A stretch of DNA of 64,000 nucleotides from CAVPDA01 sp963702495. GTDB lineage: Bacteria > Pseudomonadota > Gammaproteobacteria > Burkholderiales > Rhodocyclaceae. This document shows positions 7,914 to 17,533 of this stretch, piece by piece (position 1 is the stretch's first letter; each line of letters begins with the position of its first letter). The position numbers and the translations under genes were made by a program. The stretch is from contig CAVPDA010000014.1 in NCBI GenBank assembly GCA_963702495.1, positions 186,001 through 250,000 of the forward strand. Direction: 5' to 3'. Below the pieces are notes generated by a model, which made no database searches, had not been told where the DNA came from, and saw nothing but the letters and a program-made list of their open reading frames with translations.

Positions 7914-9656
7914 TCAGCCGGCCTTCCCATGGGTCGTTTGTAGGGAAGCCGCCGACTCGCCGCGCATGCGCGCCGAAACATGCCTGGCCATGCCGAGCGC
8001 CAGTTCGCGCTCGCCGAGGAAGACCGCACCGAGGGTTTCCCGGCGCAGCAGGTCGGCTTCATCCTCGCTGTGGGTGCGCAGGACCGTTTCGATCGCTGGG
8101 TTGAGCGTGCGCGCGATCTTCAGCATCTCCCGCGCCTTGAGGGTGTCGGGCACGGCGATGACCAGCATGGCGGCGCGGGCGATGTGCGCCTGGATCAGCA
8201 CCGCCGGATCGGACGCGTCTCCCGACACGGCCGCGATGTCGCTTGCCCGCAGTTCCCGGACCAGGCCCCGGTTCTGTTCCGCCACCACATAGGGGATCTG
8301 CTGTTCGGCGAGCGCGTCGGCGATGCGCCGTCCGACGCGTCCATAGCCCACCAGCACGACCTGGCCCGTGAGCCGGGACTGGTCCGTGGACATCGGCAGT
8401 TCGGCCAGCGGATCGTCGCGTTGCTCCAAACGCCGGGCGAGCGAGGACCGGGACCGGGCCCACGCCCGCGCCGGTTCGACCGCGGCGAACAGCAGCGGGT
8501 TGAAGGCGATCGACACCAGGGCTCCGGCGAGGATCAGGTCCTGCCCGGCGGGCGGCAGCAGGCCCAGCGCGACGCCGAGTCCGGCGAGGATGAACGAGAA
8601 TTCGCCGATCTGGGCCAGGCTCGCGCCGACGGTGAGCGCGGTGTTCAGCGGGTAGCGCAGGACCAGCACCAGGACGATGGCCGCCAGCGTCTTGCCGAGC
8701 ATGATGATGGCCACCACCGCCACCACCTTGAGGGGCTCCTGGACCAGCACCACCGGGTCGAACAACATGCCGACGGAGACGAAGAACAGCACCGAAAAGG
8801 CATCGCGCAGGGGCAGGGATTCCTCGGCGGCGCGGTGACTGAACTCGGATTCGCGCATCATCATGCCGGCGAAGAAGGCACCCAGGGCGAAGGACACGTC
8901 GAACAGCATGGCCGAGCCATAGGCGACGCCCACGGCGGCGGCAACGACACACAGGGTGAACAGCTCGCGCGATCCGGTGCGCGCCACCAGCCACAGCAGC
9001 CGCGGGAAGGCGCGTCTTCCCACCAGCAGCATGAGGGCGATGAACGCCGCGACCTTGGCCAGCGTGAGCGCCAGGGCCGACCACAGATTGTCGACGGCGC
9101 CGAGCGGGCCGCCGGCTCCCGGCTTGCCCGCCAGCAGGCCGGCCAGGGGCGGCAGCAACACCAGCACCAGCACCATCACCAGGTCCTCGACCACCAGCCA
9201 GCCCACGGCAATGCGGCCGTTGCCCGATTGCAGGACGCCGCGCGACTCCAGCGCCCGCAACAGCACCACCGTGCTGGCCACGGACAGGGCGAGACCGAAG
9301 ACGAGCGCCGCGCCGAGGTTCCAGCCCCAGAGCGAAGCCGTCGCCATGCCCAGGGCCGTGGCCACGGCGATCTGCACGATGGCGCCGGGGACCGCGATGC
9401 GGCGCACGGAGAGGAGATCGTCGAGCGAGAAATGCAGCCCGACGCCGAACATGAGCAGCATCACGCCGATCTCGGCGAGCTGGCCGGCGAGCTGGACATC
9501 GGCGACGAAACCGGGCGTGGCCGGACCGATGGCGATGCCGGCCAACAGGTAGCCGACCAGGGGCGGCATCTTCAGGCGCGAAGCGAGGAGGCCGAGGATC
9601 AGCGCCAGCCCCAATGCGGCGGCGATGGTGGTGATCAGGCTGATTTCGTGGGGCAT
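7914..9656 (-). CDS. CPA2-type monovalent cation:proton antiporter with RCK/TrkA-N domain (YbaL/KefBC-like)
   Basis: The 580-aa protein has about 12 membrane segments (Na+/H+ exchanger domain, residues about 5-385). A cytoplasmic TrkA-N/RCK_N Rossmann domain follows, starting at QVVLVGYGRVGRRIADAL, with the GxGxxG-like nucleotide-binding loop. The layout matches the KefB/KefC/YbaL family of potassium- or sodium-proton antiporters gated by nucleotides. Start ATG 9656 (MPHEISLITTIAAAL) is taken because the first membrane helix follows at once; the longer frame to 9806 adds 50 residues of low-complexity, non-family sequence. No strong ribosome site is visible. It lies in the same orientation as the P-type ATPase upstream, with 216 bp between them. 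Confidence 0.88.
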   Translation of the reverse strand: MPHEISLITTIAAALGLALILGLLASRLKMPPLVGYLLAGIAIGPATPGFVADVQLAGQLAEIGVMLLMFGVGLHFSLDDLLSVRRIAVPGAIVQIAVATALGMATASLWGWNLGAALVFGLALSVASTVVLLRALESRGVLQSGNGRIAVGWLVVEDLVMVLVLVLLPPLAGLLAGKPGAGGPLGAVDNLWSALALTLAKVAAFIALMLLVGRRAFPRLLWLVARTGSRELFTLCVVAAAVGVAYGSAMLFDVSFALGAFFAGMMMRESEFSHRAAEESLPLRDAFSVLFFVSVGMLFDPVVLVQEPLKVVAVVAIIMLGKTLAAIVLVLVLRYPLNTALTVGASLAQIGEFSFILAGLGVALGLLPPAGQDLILAGALVSIAFNPLLFAAVEPARAWARSRSSLARRLEQRDDPLAELPMSTDQSRLTGQVVLVGYGRVGRRIADALAEQQIPYVVAEQNRGLVRELRASDIAAVSGDASDPAVLIQAHIARAAMLVIAVPDTLKAREMLKIARTLNPAIETVLRTHSEDEADLLRRETLGAVFLGERELALGMARHVSARMRGESAASLQTTHGKAG

Positions 9657-9872
9657 GTGATTCGGCTTGGTCGCGCTCCGTCGGAATCCGGTCGTCAGCA
9701 GCGTCGGCGTCCGGTTGGCGATCCCGTCGCCGCAGCGGGTGCCTTTAGTGTGACTCGCGGCGGACCGCGCAAGTTCTGGCGCGGTGAATCGCGATGACGC
9801 GCGCAAGTGCGGAAATGGCGCGAAGCAGTGCCGCGGGTCGGGACGCCGCCCGGCACCTCCGCACTGCCGCGG

Positions 9873-12602
9873 CTAGGACTGGGTTCGCGCCTGGGCAGCG
9901 CTCAACGGTTTGGCGACCTTGCCTGAGCCGCTGCCCAGCCGCAGGAACAGCTTGCGCAGTTCCTCGATCAGCAGCATCGCCAGTGCCAGTGCCGCCATCA
10001 CCAGCCAGGGCTCGGGCTCCAGCGGTGCGGTATGGAACAACTGGTTGGCCCAGGGGGCATAGGAGACCGTGAGGATGAGCGCGATCTCGACGGCAATGCC
10101 GAACAGCAGCCAGCGGTTGCCGAACAGGCTGAAGCTGAAGGCGGATTCGCGCGGGTGGCGGCAGTTGAACACGTTCACCACCTGCGCCACCACGATCCCC
10201 GCCAGGGTGGCGGTGGTGGCCTGCAGATAGAGCGGGTCGGTGCCGGACAGGGTGTCGCCGTAGCACATGCCGGCGCGGGCCAGCACATGGGTGAACGCCA
10301 GCATGGCGACGATCGCTTCCATGACGCCCAGCCAGAGGTAGGAGCGTGCCAGCAGTCCCCACGACAGCAGGCGCTCGCCGCGCTTGCGCGGCGGCTGCCG
10401 CATCAGTCCCGGATGGGGTCGCTCGGCTCCCAGCGCCAATGCCGGAAGCATGTCGGTGCCGAGGTCCACGATGAGCACCTGGATCACCGTCAGCGGCAGC
10501 GGGATCTTGAGCAGGGCGAACGCCAGGAAGGGAACCATCTCCGGCACGTTCGACGTCAGGATGTAGGTGAGGAACTTGCGGATGTTCTCGAACACCGCGC
10601 GCCCTTCCTCCACCGCCGCCACGATGCTGGCGAAGTTGTCGTCGAGCAGCACCATGTCGGCGGCCTCGCGCGCCACGTCGGTGCCGGCGATGCCCATGGC
10701 GATCCCGATGTCCGCGCACTTCAGCGCCGGGCCGTCATTGACGCCGTCGCCGGTGGCGGCGACGACGTGCCCCTTGGCCTGCAGCGCCTTGACGATCTGC
10801 ATCTTCTGCTCGGCGCTGACGCGGGCGAACAGGATCTCCGGCGCGTCCAGGGCGAGCTGCAGCTCGGTGTGGGACATGCCCGCCATCTGCTCGCCGCGGA
10901 TCACCGCCGGTGTCTTGCCGCGGACGAGGCCGATCTCGCGGCCGATGGCGAGCGCGGTGCTGGGGTGGTCCCCGGTTACCATGATGACGCGGATGCCGGC
11001 CTCGTGGCAGCGCGCGATCGCCGGAGCGACCTCGGGGCGCGGCGGGTCCTCGATGCCGGCCAGGCCGCACAGGGTGAGCCCGGACTCGCGCGCCTCCTCC
11101 ACGCTCCCGACGCAGCGATAGGCGAAGGCGAGCACGCGCAGTCCGTCGCGCGCCATGCGATCCTGGGCGCGCAGCAGTTCGCGCCGCACCGTGTCGTCCA
11201 GCGGACGCAGCCGCACGCCGTCGTGCAGGCTGTCCGACACCGCCAGCACCGACTCCAGCGCCCCCTTGCAGTGGAGGATCATCTGGTCATCGTCCTGGCA
11301 TACCACGGACATGCGCCTCCGCTCGCTGTCGAAGGCGATCTCGGCGATGCGCCGCGGACCGCCGTCCGGCTCGGCGAAGTGGCGGGCGAATTCCAGCAGC
11401 GCGGTCTCCATCGGATCGCCGATCCATTCGACGCGGTCCTGGCGCTGGCAGGGCACGACGTTGTGGCAGGTCAGCATGGACTGCAGGAGAGCGGCGTGGC
11501 GCAGCGGCAGCGAATCGTCCAGGGACCACTGCTCCGGCGCCGAGTGCATGCCTGAGGCGTACAGGCGGCGCACCGTCATGCGATTGCGGGTGAGCGTGCC
11601 GGTCTTGTCGGTGAGGATGACGGTGGTGGAGCCGAGCGCCTCCACCGCCGGCAGGTGGCGCACCAGGGCGTTGCGCCTGGCCATGCGCTGGGTCGCCAGC
11701 GCCAGCGCCAGGGTCATCGTCGGCAGCAGTCCCTCCGGAACGTTGGCGACGATGATGCCGATGGCAAACATCAGATTGCCCCAGAACGGCATTCCCAGGG
11801 CCTGGCCGACGGCGAAGAAGGCGAGGCCGAGCACCGTGGCGAAGACGGCGACGACGCGCGACAGGCGCCGGATCTCTTGCTGCAGCGGCGAATCCGCCTC
11901 GCGCACGGTCTGCGTCAGATGGGCGATGCGGCCGAATTCCGTCTTCATCCCGGTCGCATAGACCACGGCGCGCGCATCGCCCGACATCAGCGTCGTGCCC
12001 GCCAGCGCCAGATTTCGTGCCGCCAGCGGCGCCGCGTCGGCATGGGCCTCGGCGTCGCGCGCCACCGCCCGCGCCTCGCCGGTGAGCGTGGCCAGGTTCA
12101 CCCGCACCGAGGAGGTGTGGATCATGCGGCAGTCGGCGGGCACCGCGTCGCCGGCCTCCAGAATTACCACGTCGCCGGGAACGAGCTGCTCGGCGTTGAT
12201 CTCCTTCACCTGCCCGTCGCGCCGAGTCTTGACGCGCCGCGGCAACAACCGGCGCAGGGCGGCCAGCGCGCGCTCGGCGCGGTATTCCTGCCAGAAAGAG
12301 AAGATGCCATTGATGAGGATGACGCCGACGATGGCGAAGCCGAGTTCCGCCATGCCCTGCTCGGGATTCTGACTTTCGGCGAAGAACGCCAGCCCGCCGG
12401 CGATCCACAGGATGACGGCGAAGAAATGGGTGAAAGACTGGGCGAAGCGCAGCAGCAGCGGCGTGCCGCGGATCTTCTCGATGCGGTTGGGGCCGAATTC
12501 GCGCAAGCGGCGCGCGGCTTCCCGCGCGCTCAGGCCGGCTGCCGAACTGGCCACGCTGCTGAGCGCCTGATCGACGGACAGGCTGGCGATTTTCGTCGGC
12601 AT
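9873..12602 (-). CDS. Cation-translocating P-type ATPase (P2-like)
   Basis: This 909-aa protein has the full P-type ATPase set. The N-terminal cation-ATPase domain (LSAREAARRLREFGPNRI) is followed by an actuator domain with TGEA, the phosphorylation motif DKTGTLT, and the hinge TGDGVNDGPALK. A C-terminal six-helix block completes it. The M4 motif NVPEGLLPT is the kind found in P2-type Ca2+, H+ or Na+/K+ pumps, not in the CPC-type heavy-metal pumps, and no N-terminal metal-binding domain is present. The transported ion cannot be read from sequence alone. Start ATG 12602 begins MPTKIASLSVDQAL. The proximity of a CPA2 antiporter suggests a local ion-homeostasis group; this is inference. Confidence 0.88.
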   Translation of the reverse strand: MPTKIASLSVDQALSSVASSAAGLSAREAARRLREFGPNRIEKIRGTPLLLRFAQSFTHFFAVILWIAGGLAFFAESQNPEQGMAELGFAIVGVILINGIFSFWQEYRAERALAALRRLLPRRVKTRRDGQVKEINAEQLVPGDVVILEAGDAVPADCRMIHTSSVRVNLATLTGEARAVARDAEAHADAAPLAARNLALAGTTLMSGDARAVVYATGMKTEFGRIAHLTQTVREADSPLQQEIRRLSRVVAVFATVLGLAFFAVGQALGMPFWGNLMFAIGIIVANVPEGLLPTMTLALALATQRMARRNALVRHLPAVEALGSTTVILTDKTGTLTRNRMTVRRLYASGMHSAPEQWSLDDSLPLRHAALLQSMLTCHNVVPCQRQDRVEWIGDPMETALLEFARHFAEPDGGPRRIAEIAFDSERRRMSVVCQDDDQMILHCKGALESVLAVSDSLHDGVRLRPLDDTVRRELLRAQDRMARDGLRVLAFAYRCVGSVEEARESGLTLCGLAGIEDPPRPEVAPAIARCHEAGIRVIMVTGDHPSTALAIGREIGLVRGKTPAVIRGEQMAGMSHTELQLALDAPEILFARVSAEQKMQIVKALQAKGHVVAATGDGVNDGPALKCADIGIAMGIAGTDVAREAADMVLLDDNFASIVAAVEEGRAVFENIRKFLTYILTSNVPEMVPFLAFALLKIPLPLTVIQVLIVDLGTDMLPALALGAERPHPGLMRQPPRKRGERLLSWGLLARSYLWLGVMEAIVAMLAFTHVLARAGMCYGDTLSGTDPLYLQATTATLAGIVVAQVVNVFNCRHPRESAFSFSLFGNRWLLFGIAVEIALILTVSYAPWANQLFHTAPLEPEPWLVMAALALAMLLIEELRKLFLRLGSGSGKVAKPLSAAQARTQS

Positions 12603-12748
12603 GGCGGCAGGCGTTATGGCTGGTCAGTGGGAGGAAAACGGGCGCATGGACGCAACATTGCGATGCGATCATAATCCAGCGCGGAGAAAGTCGGGGAACC
12701 CGTACTGCGGCGCTGCCGCTGAGGGAAGCTCGGCGTGAGGGCTGGAAG

Positions 12749-13183
12749 ATGGCAGAGAGCGAAGTTCGCCGCCGCGAGGGCGTCCCCGCCAAGAGCGAAC
12801 CGGAATCCTTCGACCTGATCTGGGACGAAGCGCGGGATCACGTCTTTCCCTGGGGGCGCAAGTTTGCACAGCGCGCGCGCACGGCCCAGGCTGCCAGCAT
12901 CGCCTTCGCCTTCGCCGTGACCGTGGTCTGGGTGCTGGGCATCCTCGGCCATCTGCGTCCGGCGGTGGTGATCGGCTGGTGGACCGCCTGGAGCGTGTTC
13001 GAACTGGTGGTGCGGGTGAACTGCAAGCCCTGGTTCAGGCAGGGTCCGCTCCTGCGCCGCATGCGCCGCATGCGCCGCCCCGCCAGCCGGATCCAGTTGG
13101 CGTTCTACGTCCTCACCAAGAACGTTCTCATCGGCGCCCTGTTGTTCCTGGTCATGTCGATGGTGAGCGGGGTGCCCGACTGA
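12749..13183 (+). CDS. Small membrane protein of unknown function
   Basis: The 144-aa protein has a charged N-terminus, then two hydrophobic segments (about residues 48-66 and 71-89). A very basic loop with a short RRM repeat (RRMRRMRR) follows, and a third hydrophobic segment lies near the C-terminus (about 117-141). I do not recognise a family. Start ATG 12749 has a purine-rich GAGGG a little upstream. It is transcribed away from the P-type ATPase, with which it shares a 146-bp upstream region. It could be an inner-membrane accessory protein, but nothing in the sequence shows a role. Confidence 0.65.
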   Translation: MAESEVRRREGVPAKSEPESFDLIWDEARDHVFPWGRKFAQRARTAQAASIAFAFAVTVVWVLGILGHLRPAVVIGWWTAWSVFELVVRVNCKPWFRQGPLLRRMRRMRRPASRIQLAFYVLTKNVLIGALLFLVMSMVSGVPD

Positions 13184-13261
13184 GCGTTTGTGTAGAGATT
13201 CCAGCGAGCGCCGCTCAACGCAGCTCGCGGAACGTGCAATGGATTCGTTCACGCCCTCCGG

Positions 13262-15373
13262 CTAGAACCCGCTCTCCCGTACCAAGAGCGCCGCGAGCCA
13301 TTCGAATGCCCGCACCAGCGGGCTCGATCCCTTGCCGTCGATGACCGCCTCGCCGCGTTGCGTGGCGAGCGTGCCGGGCGCCGCGTCCAGCGCGATGCGC
13401 ACCCGGTAGAGCGAATCACGCGGCGCGTACTTCGGGCTACTCTCCGTCGCGATCGGGCCGCCGTGCTCGGTGGCGAGCATGGCGTTCGGGAGCGCGGCAA
13501 TGCGCCCCGCGTCGATCGCCACGACCTTCCCCGGCAGCGGCGCGAGCGCTTCGTTCTCGCGGTAAAATCGGGCGCCATCGCCGGTGCGTATCCGTTCCAG
13601 ATCCTGTTGCGGCACGAAGGCCTCGACGGTCCAGGACGTCGGATCGACGACCACTGCGAGCGGCTGGTTTGGGGCGACCAGGACACCCGCGCCAAGCGCC
13701 GGGTCCACGTCGGCCAGAACTCCTGCGAACGGCGCCCGCAACTCCAGGCGCTGCAACTCAGCGTATTGCGCCTCCCACTCGCTGAGGCTCTGCGCGATCT
13801 GTTCGGCGAGCCTCAGCCGCCTCTCCTGCGCCGCGTCCAGGCCCGGCAATCCGGTGAGTTCGCGGGCGAGGGCTTCGGCGGCGATACGAGCTCGCAGCGC
13901 GCGCAGGCGGATCTCCGGCGAGTCGAGCCGGAACAGGGTCGCACCCGCCGCGACGCGCCGCTGAGCGGGGGGCGCGTCGAGCAGGCGTGCCGCGATTGGG
14001 GCATAAACGACGTGCTGCCGCTCGGCATGCAGCCACGCCGGCGCCCGTACGTGGGACTGCCACGGCGCGAGGCCGACGGCAAGCAGCGCCGTTGCCAGGA
14101 TCAGCAGCCGGCGTCGGGCGCGCAGCGGCGTCTCGGCGCGGCGGCGCCACCACTCCCGGGCCTCCAGCCAAACCGGCCGCGCGATGAACCAGCCGATCTC
14201 CACGGCGAAAAGCGCGACGCCGAGCGCCTTGAAGAAATAATGGTAGACCAGCAGCGCGATGGCGAGGAACACCGCGAAGCGGTAGGCCCAGGTGGCGAAG
14301 GCGAACGCAACCAGGAACGCGCGGAGCGCCGGCTTCATCGGCTCGGGATCGGGCTCGTCCCAGCCGAAGAAGACGCGGCGCAGCCGGGCTCGCGCCAGGG
14401 CGAAGGTGCGCTGGTGCAGGTTCGGAATGTCGAGCGCATCGGAGAGCAGGAAGTAGCCGTCGAAGCGCATGAACGGGCTCGCATTCACACCCAGCGAGAG
14501 CAACCAGCTGGTCGTGGCGAGAAAGAACAGGGCGCCGCGCAACGCACCGTCGGGGGTGAGGCTCCACGCCAGCGTTGCGAAGGCCGCCAGCGCCAACTCC
14601 GCCCGCAGTCCGGCGGCCGCGATGGCGAAACGCGTGCGGCGCGTGAGCTTCCATGCCTGTCCGGTGTCGGTGTAGAGCAGCGGAAACAACACGACGAAGG
14701 CGATCCCCATGTGGGCGACCTTGATCCGGTACTTCGTCGCCGTGTAGGCGTGCCCCAGTTCGTGCAGCAACTTCGCCGCCGCGAGGGCGGCGAGGTAGCC
14801 GAGGAAGCCGGCCGGCGACAGCGTTTCGCGGAAACTGGCGAGAAACACGTCCCACTGCCGTCCCGCGAGGACCAGACCGGCCGCCGCGGCGGCGAGCGCG
14901 ATCCAGCCGAAGGCAGGCGAGAGCAGCCAGGCGACCCGCGGCAGCGTGCGTGCGAGGAAGGCCTGCGGCCGCACCAGCGGTATGCGGAAGAACAGGTAAT
15001 GGTGCAGCAGCCACGTGAGGCGCGAGCGTCTGGCCTGGGTGGCGCGGGCGATGAGGGCCCGGCTGTCCGCGACGCGGGTGAGCTGATGCGCGCCGAGGAA
15101 GGCGGCCAGTGCCGCGAGTTCCTCGGGTTGCGGTCGCAGCGTGGTCTGTGCGGCGACGGCAGCAAGAACCGCAGCGGGGTCGCCCAGGCCCCAGCGCGCG
15201 AGCAGTTCGAACTCCATCCAGCCGATGCGATAGAAGCGTCCGGTGACCGGGTCCTCGACAGTCCATGCCGGTGCGCCGTCGCGGTCGGGCATCGCCGGAT
15301 GCAGGCGTAGATCCTCGCGCAGCGCAGGCAGCTCCGCGGCAGGCGCGGCGTGCAGCGGCAGCACCGCGCTCAT
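13262..15373 (-). CDS. M50 (site-2-protease-like) membrane metallopeptidase fused to a HlyD/lipoyl adaptor domain
   Basis: The protein is about 703 aa. The N-terminal 100 residues look PqqD/peptide-binding-like. A multi-pass membrane core follows with HELGH at residues 204-208 and the second M50 motif N-x2-P-x4-DG (N297, P300, D305). These are the zinc-ligand and catalytic residues of site-2 proteases. After the last membrane segments, from about residue 455, the sequence becomes a periplasmic adaptor: lipoyl-like halves around a short hairpin, then a beta-barrel ending GEAVIDGKG. Start ATG 15373 is one base after the upstream gene's stop, so it is the last gene of the giant-protein/TolC/HlyD operon. 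The fusion suggests the M50 protein is the inner-membrane component of an exporter, perhaps also processing the substrate. Domains are firm; the role is inferred. Confidence 0.85.
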   Translation of the reverse strand: MSAVLPLHAAPAAELPALREDLRLHPAMPDRDGAPAWTVEDPVTGRFYRIGWMEFELLARWGLGDPAAVLAAVAAQTTLRPQPEELAALAAFLGAHQLTRVADSRALIARATQARRSRLTWLLHHYLFFRIPLVRPQAFLARTLPRVAWLLSPAFGWIALAAAAAGLVLAGRQWDVFLASFRETLSPAGFLGYLAALAAAKLLHELGHAYTATKYRIKVAHMGIAFVVLFPLLYTDTGQAWKLTRRTRFAIAAAGLRAELALAAFATLAWSLTPDGALRGALFFLATTSWLLSLGVNASPFMRFDGYFLLSDALDIPNLHQRTFALARARLRRVFFGWDEPDPEPMKPALRAFLVAFAFATWAYRFAVFLAIALLVYHYFFKALGVALFAVEIGWFIARPVWLEAREWWRRRAETPLRARRRLLILATALLAVGLAPWQSHVRAPAWLHAERQHVVYAPIAARLLDAPPAQRRVAAGATLFRLDSPEIRLRALRARIAAEALARELTGLPGLDAAQERRLRLAEQIAQSLSEWEAQYAELQRLELRAPFAGVLADVDPALGAGVLVAPNQPLAVVVDPTSWTVEAFVPQQDLERIRTGDGARFYRENEALAPLPGKVVAIDAGRIAALPNAMLATEHGGPIATESSPKYAPRDSLYRVRIALDAAPGTLATQRGEAVIDGKGSSPLVRAFEWLAALLVRESGF

Positions 15374-15374
15374 G

Positions 15375-16721
15375 TCAGATGCCGAACCACTGGCGCGCTG
15401 CGGCGAGCGGACGCCGCAGCACGTAGTAGGCGAGCGGTACGCGCGGGCCATACACCTTCGCGGTGCCGCGCAGGCCGATGCGCGCCTCCGGCGCCGGCGC
15501 GTCGAGCTTGCCGCGGATGCGATACGCGGCGATGCCGTCGGGCGCCGGCACCGGTTGATAGCTGGTCAGCTCGAGCGTGGCGTCCAACGGTGCCAGCGGG
15601 GCAACCGAAAGAAACACGCGAATCGGAGCGCCGGGTTCGAGGTTCACCGCATCGGCGACCGGCATCCACACCAGCACCCCGACATCGGCGGGATCGGCCA
15701 CCATGGCGATGCGCTCGCCGGTCTGTACCGGCTTGCCGATCCAATCGTTCGGGTCGCCGTAGAGGGCGACGCCGTCGCGCGGTGCGCGCACGTCCACGCG
15801 CAGCAGGCTCTCTTCGAGAAACGCCGCTTCGGCCTCGCGCTCCGCGACGCGGCCCTGGAAGGCGGCTAGCTCGGACTTGCTCTGCGCGCTGTCGAAGGAT
15901 TTCTGCGCTGCGGCGAGTGCGTCGGCGCGCGCCACCGCCAGGGACTTCCTCGCGATCTCCAATCGGTTGCGCAGCGTGGTGTCGTCGAGCGAAAAGATCG
16001 GCTGGTCGCGCTTCACTGCCTGGTTGGGAGCGACGTGGAACGACTGGACCACGCCGTCCATCGGCGCCGCAACTGCGGTCGCGTCGCGGCCGATGATCTC
16101 CGCCGGGCCGAGGGCGGTGATACGGACCGGGAAGAGGACGGCCGCGATCGCGATAGCGGCGGCCCAGTAAATGCGCGAACGCTTTGCGGCGAATGCGCGC
16201 CAGCGCGACGCGAGCGTCGGACGCGCGCGGGTGAGCGCGGCGTAACCATAGCCGTAGGCCTCGTGCAGCGGCGCCAGCCACGCCAGCGTCGCATCGCTCC
16301 ACGGCGGCTCGGTGGCGTAGAGCACGGCCGCACCTGGTCTGCCTTCCCCGTCGGGCAGGGGGGCGAGCACCGCTTCCTCGGGCATCCATTCTGCCCAGTC
16401 GGCGCCGAGGTCTGCCGGCAGGTCCGCCGCGCGCACCCGGCGCGCATTCTCAGGCGGCTCCCGCCACAGGGCATCGAACACGCGCTGCAGCCAGACGGTG
16501 TAGGGGGAATCCTCCGCCAGCGTGGCGAGCCCCGAGATGGTCGCGATCGACATCCGCCCCAGGGCGTCCGGCGCGAATACCGCCGCCTGGCGGTAAGGCG
16601 CGAGCTGGAAAGTGTCGTTGGCGACGACGAACGCCAACTCCTCGGGCGTACGCGCCTGACGGGCGCGACGCTCCAGGTGCAGCAGGGCCGCGAGCGTGTC
16701 CGCGCCGGCTTCAGCCCTCAC
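15375..16721 (-). CDS. HlyD-type membrane adaptor with N-terminal GAF-like domain
   Basis: The protein is about 448 aa. The N-terminal part (to about residue 165) resembles a GAF-like sensory fold. One membrane helix (about 180-200, IYWAAAIAIAAVLFPVRI) follows. A HlyD/RND adaptor then has a lipoyl-like segment (AAPMDGVVQSFHVAPNQAV), a coiled-coil hairpin, a second lipoyl half (VRAPRDGVALYGD) and a beta-barrel. Start GTG 16721 overlaps the previous stop in a GTGA, so translation is probably coupled; longer frames upstream overlap the preceding gene and are rejected. It is the second adaptor of the operon. A cytoplasmic GAF-like head on an adaptor is unusual and could sense a ligand or contact a partner; that is speculation. 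Confidence 0.8.
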   Translation of the reverse strand: MRAEAGADTLAALLHLERRARQARTPEELAFVVANDTFQLAPYRQAAVFAPDALGRMSIATISGLATLAEDSPYTVWLQRVFDALWREPPENARRVRAADLPADLGADWAEWMPEEAVLAPLPDGEGRPGAAVLYATEPPWSDATLAWLAPLHEAYGYGYAALTRARPTLASRWRAFAAKRSRIYWAAAIAIAAVLFPVRITALGPAEIIGRDATAVAAPMDGVVQSFHVAPNQAVKRDQPIFSLDDTTLRNRLEIARKSLAVARADALAAAQKSFDSAQSKSELAAFQGRVAEREAEAAFLEESLLRVDVRAPRDGVALYGDPNDWIGKPVQTGERIAMVADPADVGVLVWMPVADAVNLEPGAPIRVFLSVAPLAPLDATLELTSYQPVPAPDGIAAYRIRGKLDAPAPEARIGLRGTAKVYGPRVPLAYYVLRRPLAAARQWFGI

Positions 16722-17533
16722 TTCGGCAAGCTGAAGCGCGCGGTGCCGCTCATCCCGGCCAGGAGCTCCGGTGCCTTCGCGCTCACCGAAGCTTCCAGCT
16801 CGACGGTCTGGCTGACGGCATCGACCCGCGAATTGATCGCCGTAACGCGCGCCGGGTAGCGCTTGCCCGTCTCGTCGATCTCGACTTCGAATTTCGCGCC
16901 CTTGTGCAGCCAGGCGAGCCACTTCGAGGGCGCGTTGAGGCGCAGCTTGAGCGGACCGTCGCGAATTACGTCGAGGAGAGGCGCGCCCGCATTGACGCCC
17001 TGGTGCGGCTTCACGTGCAACTTGGCGACGCGGCCGGCGAACGGCGCGATCACGGTGCACTGGGCGAGCTGCGCCTGGTAGAGGCCGACCTGGGCCTTTG
17101 CCTTGTCGGCGGCCGCGGCGGCCAGCGCGACCTCGACTTCGCCCGCCTGCTGCAGCCCCTGCAGGCGCAGCTTGGCGTCGTGGGTCTGGCGCGCCGAGGC
17201 GAGCTCGGCCTGCGCCATGCGCAAGCGTGCGGCGGGTTCGTCGCAGTCGAACGAGACCAGCGCCGCGCCGCGGCCGAAGCCCGATCCGAGCGACGCGTTT
17301 ACCGCGCGGATCCGCCCTGCCATCTGCGACCCGAGCGTGGTCTCGATCTCGGCGGCGAGCAGCACGCGAATGGCGTCGGGATCGGCGGACGGCTTTGCCG
17401 CCGCCGCAGCGGCCGCGCTCGCGGGCACGGGCGACGCCGGCGCTGCCGGCGGCGGCGCCGCGCCCGCCGCCCCGAGAAGCATCGCGCAAAGCGCGAGGCC
17501 GGCGCCGACCGCCTTAGCGCTTCGGTTGCGCAT
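16718..17533 (-). CDS. Periplasmic adaptor (HlyD/RND membrane-fusion type)
   Basis: The 271-aa protein has a signal peptide (VGAGLALCAMLLGAAGA) and an Ala/Pro-rich linker. A short membrane-fusion protein follows: a lipoyl-like half (LGSQMAGRIRAVNASLGSGF), a coiled-coil hairpin (about 110-155), a second half (VIAPFAGRVAKLHVKPHQGV) and a beta-barrel. Start ATG 17533 lies 20 bp inside the end of the upstream TolC gene, and its stop overlaps the next gene's GTG start, so the three are translated as a unit. Its likely job is to bridge the inner-membrane component to the TolC channel. Confidence 0.85.
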   Translation of the reverse strand: MRNRSAKAVGAGLALCAMLLGAAGAAPPPAAPASPVPASAAAAAAAKPSADPDAIRVLLAAEIETTLGSQMAGRIRAVNASLGSGFGRGAALVSFDCDEPAARLRMAQAELASARQTHDAKLRLQGLQQAGEVEVALAAAAADKAKAQVGLYQAQLAQCTVIAPFAGRVAKLHVKPHQGVNAGAPLLDVIRDGPLKLRLNAPSKWLAWLHKGAKFEVEIDETGKRYPARVTAINSRVDAVSQTVELEASVSAKAPELLAGMSGTARFSLPK

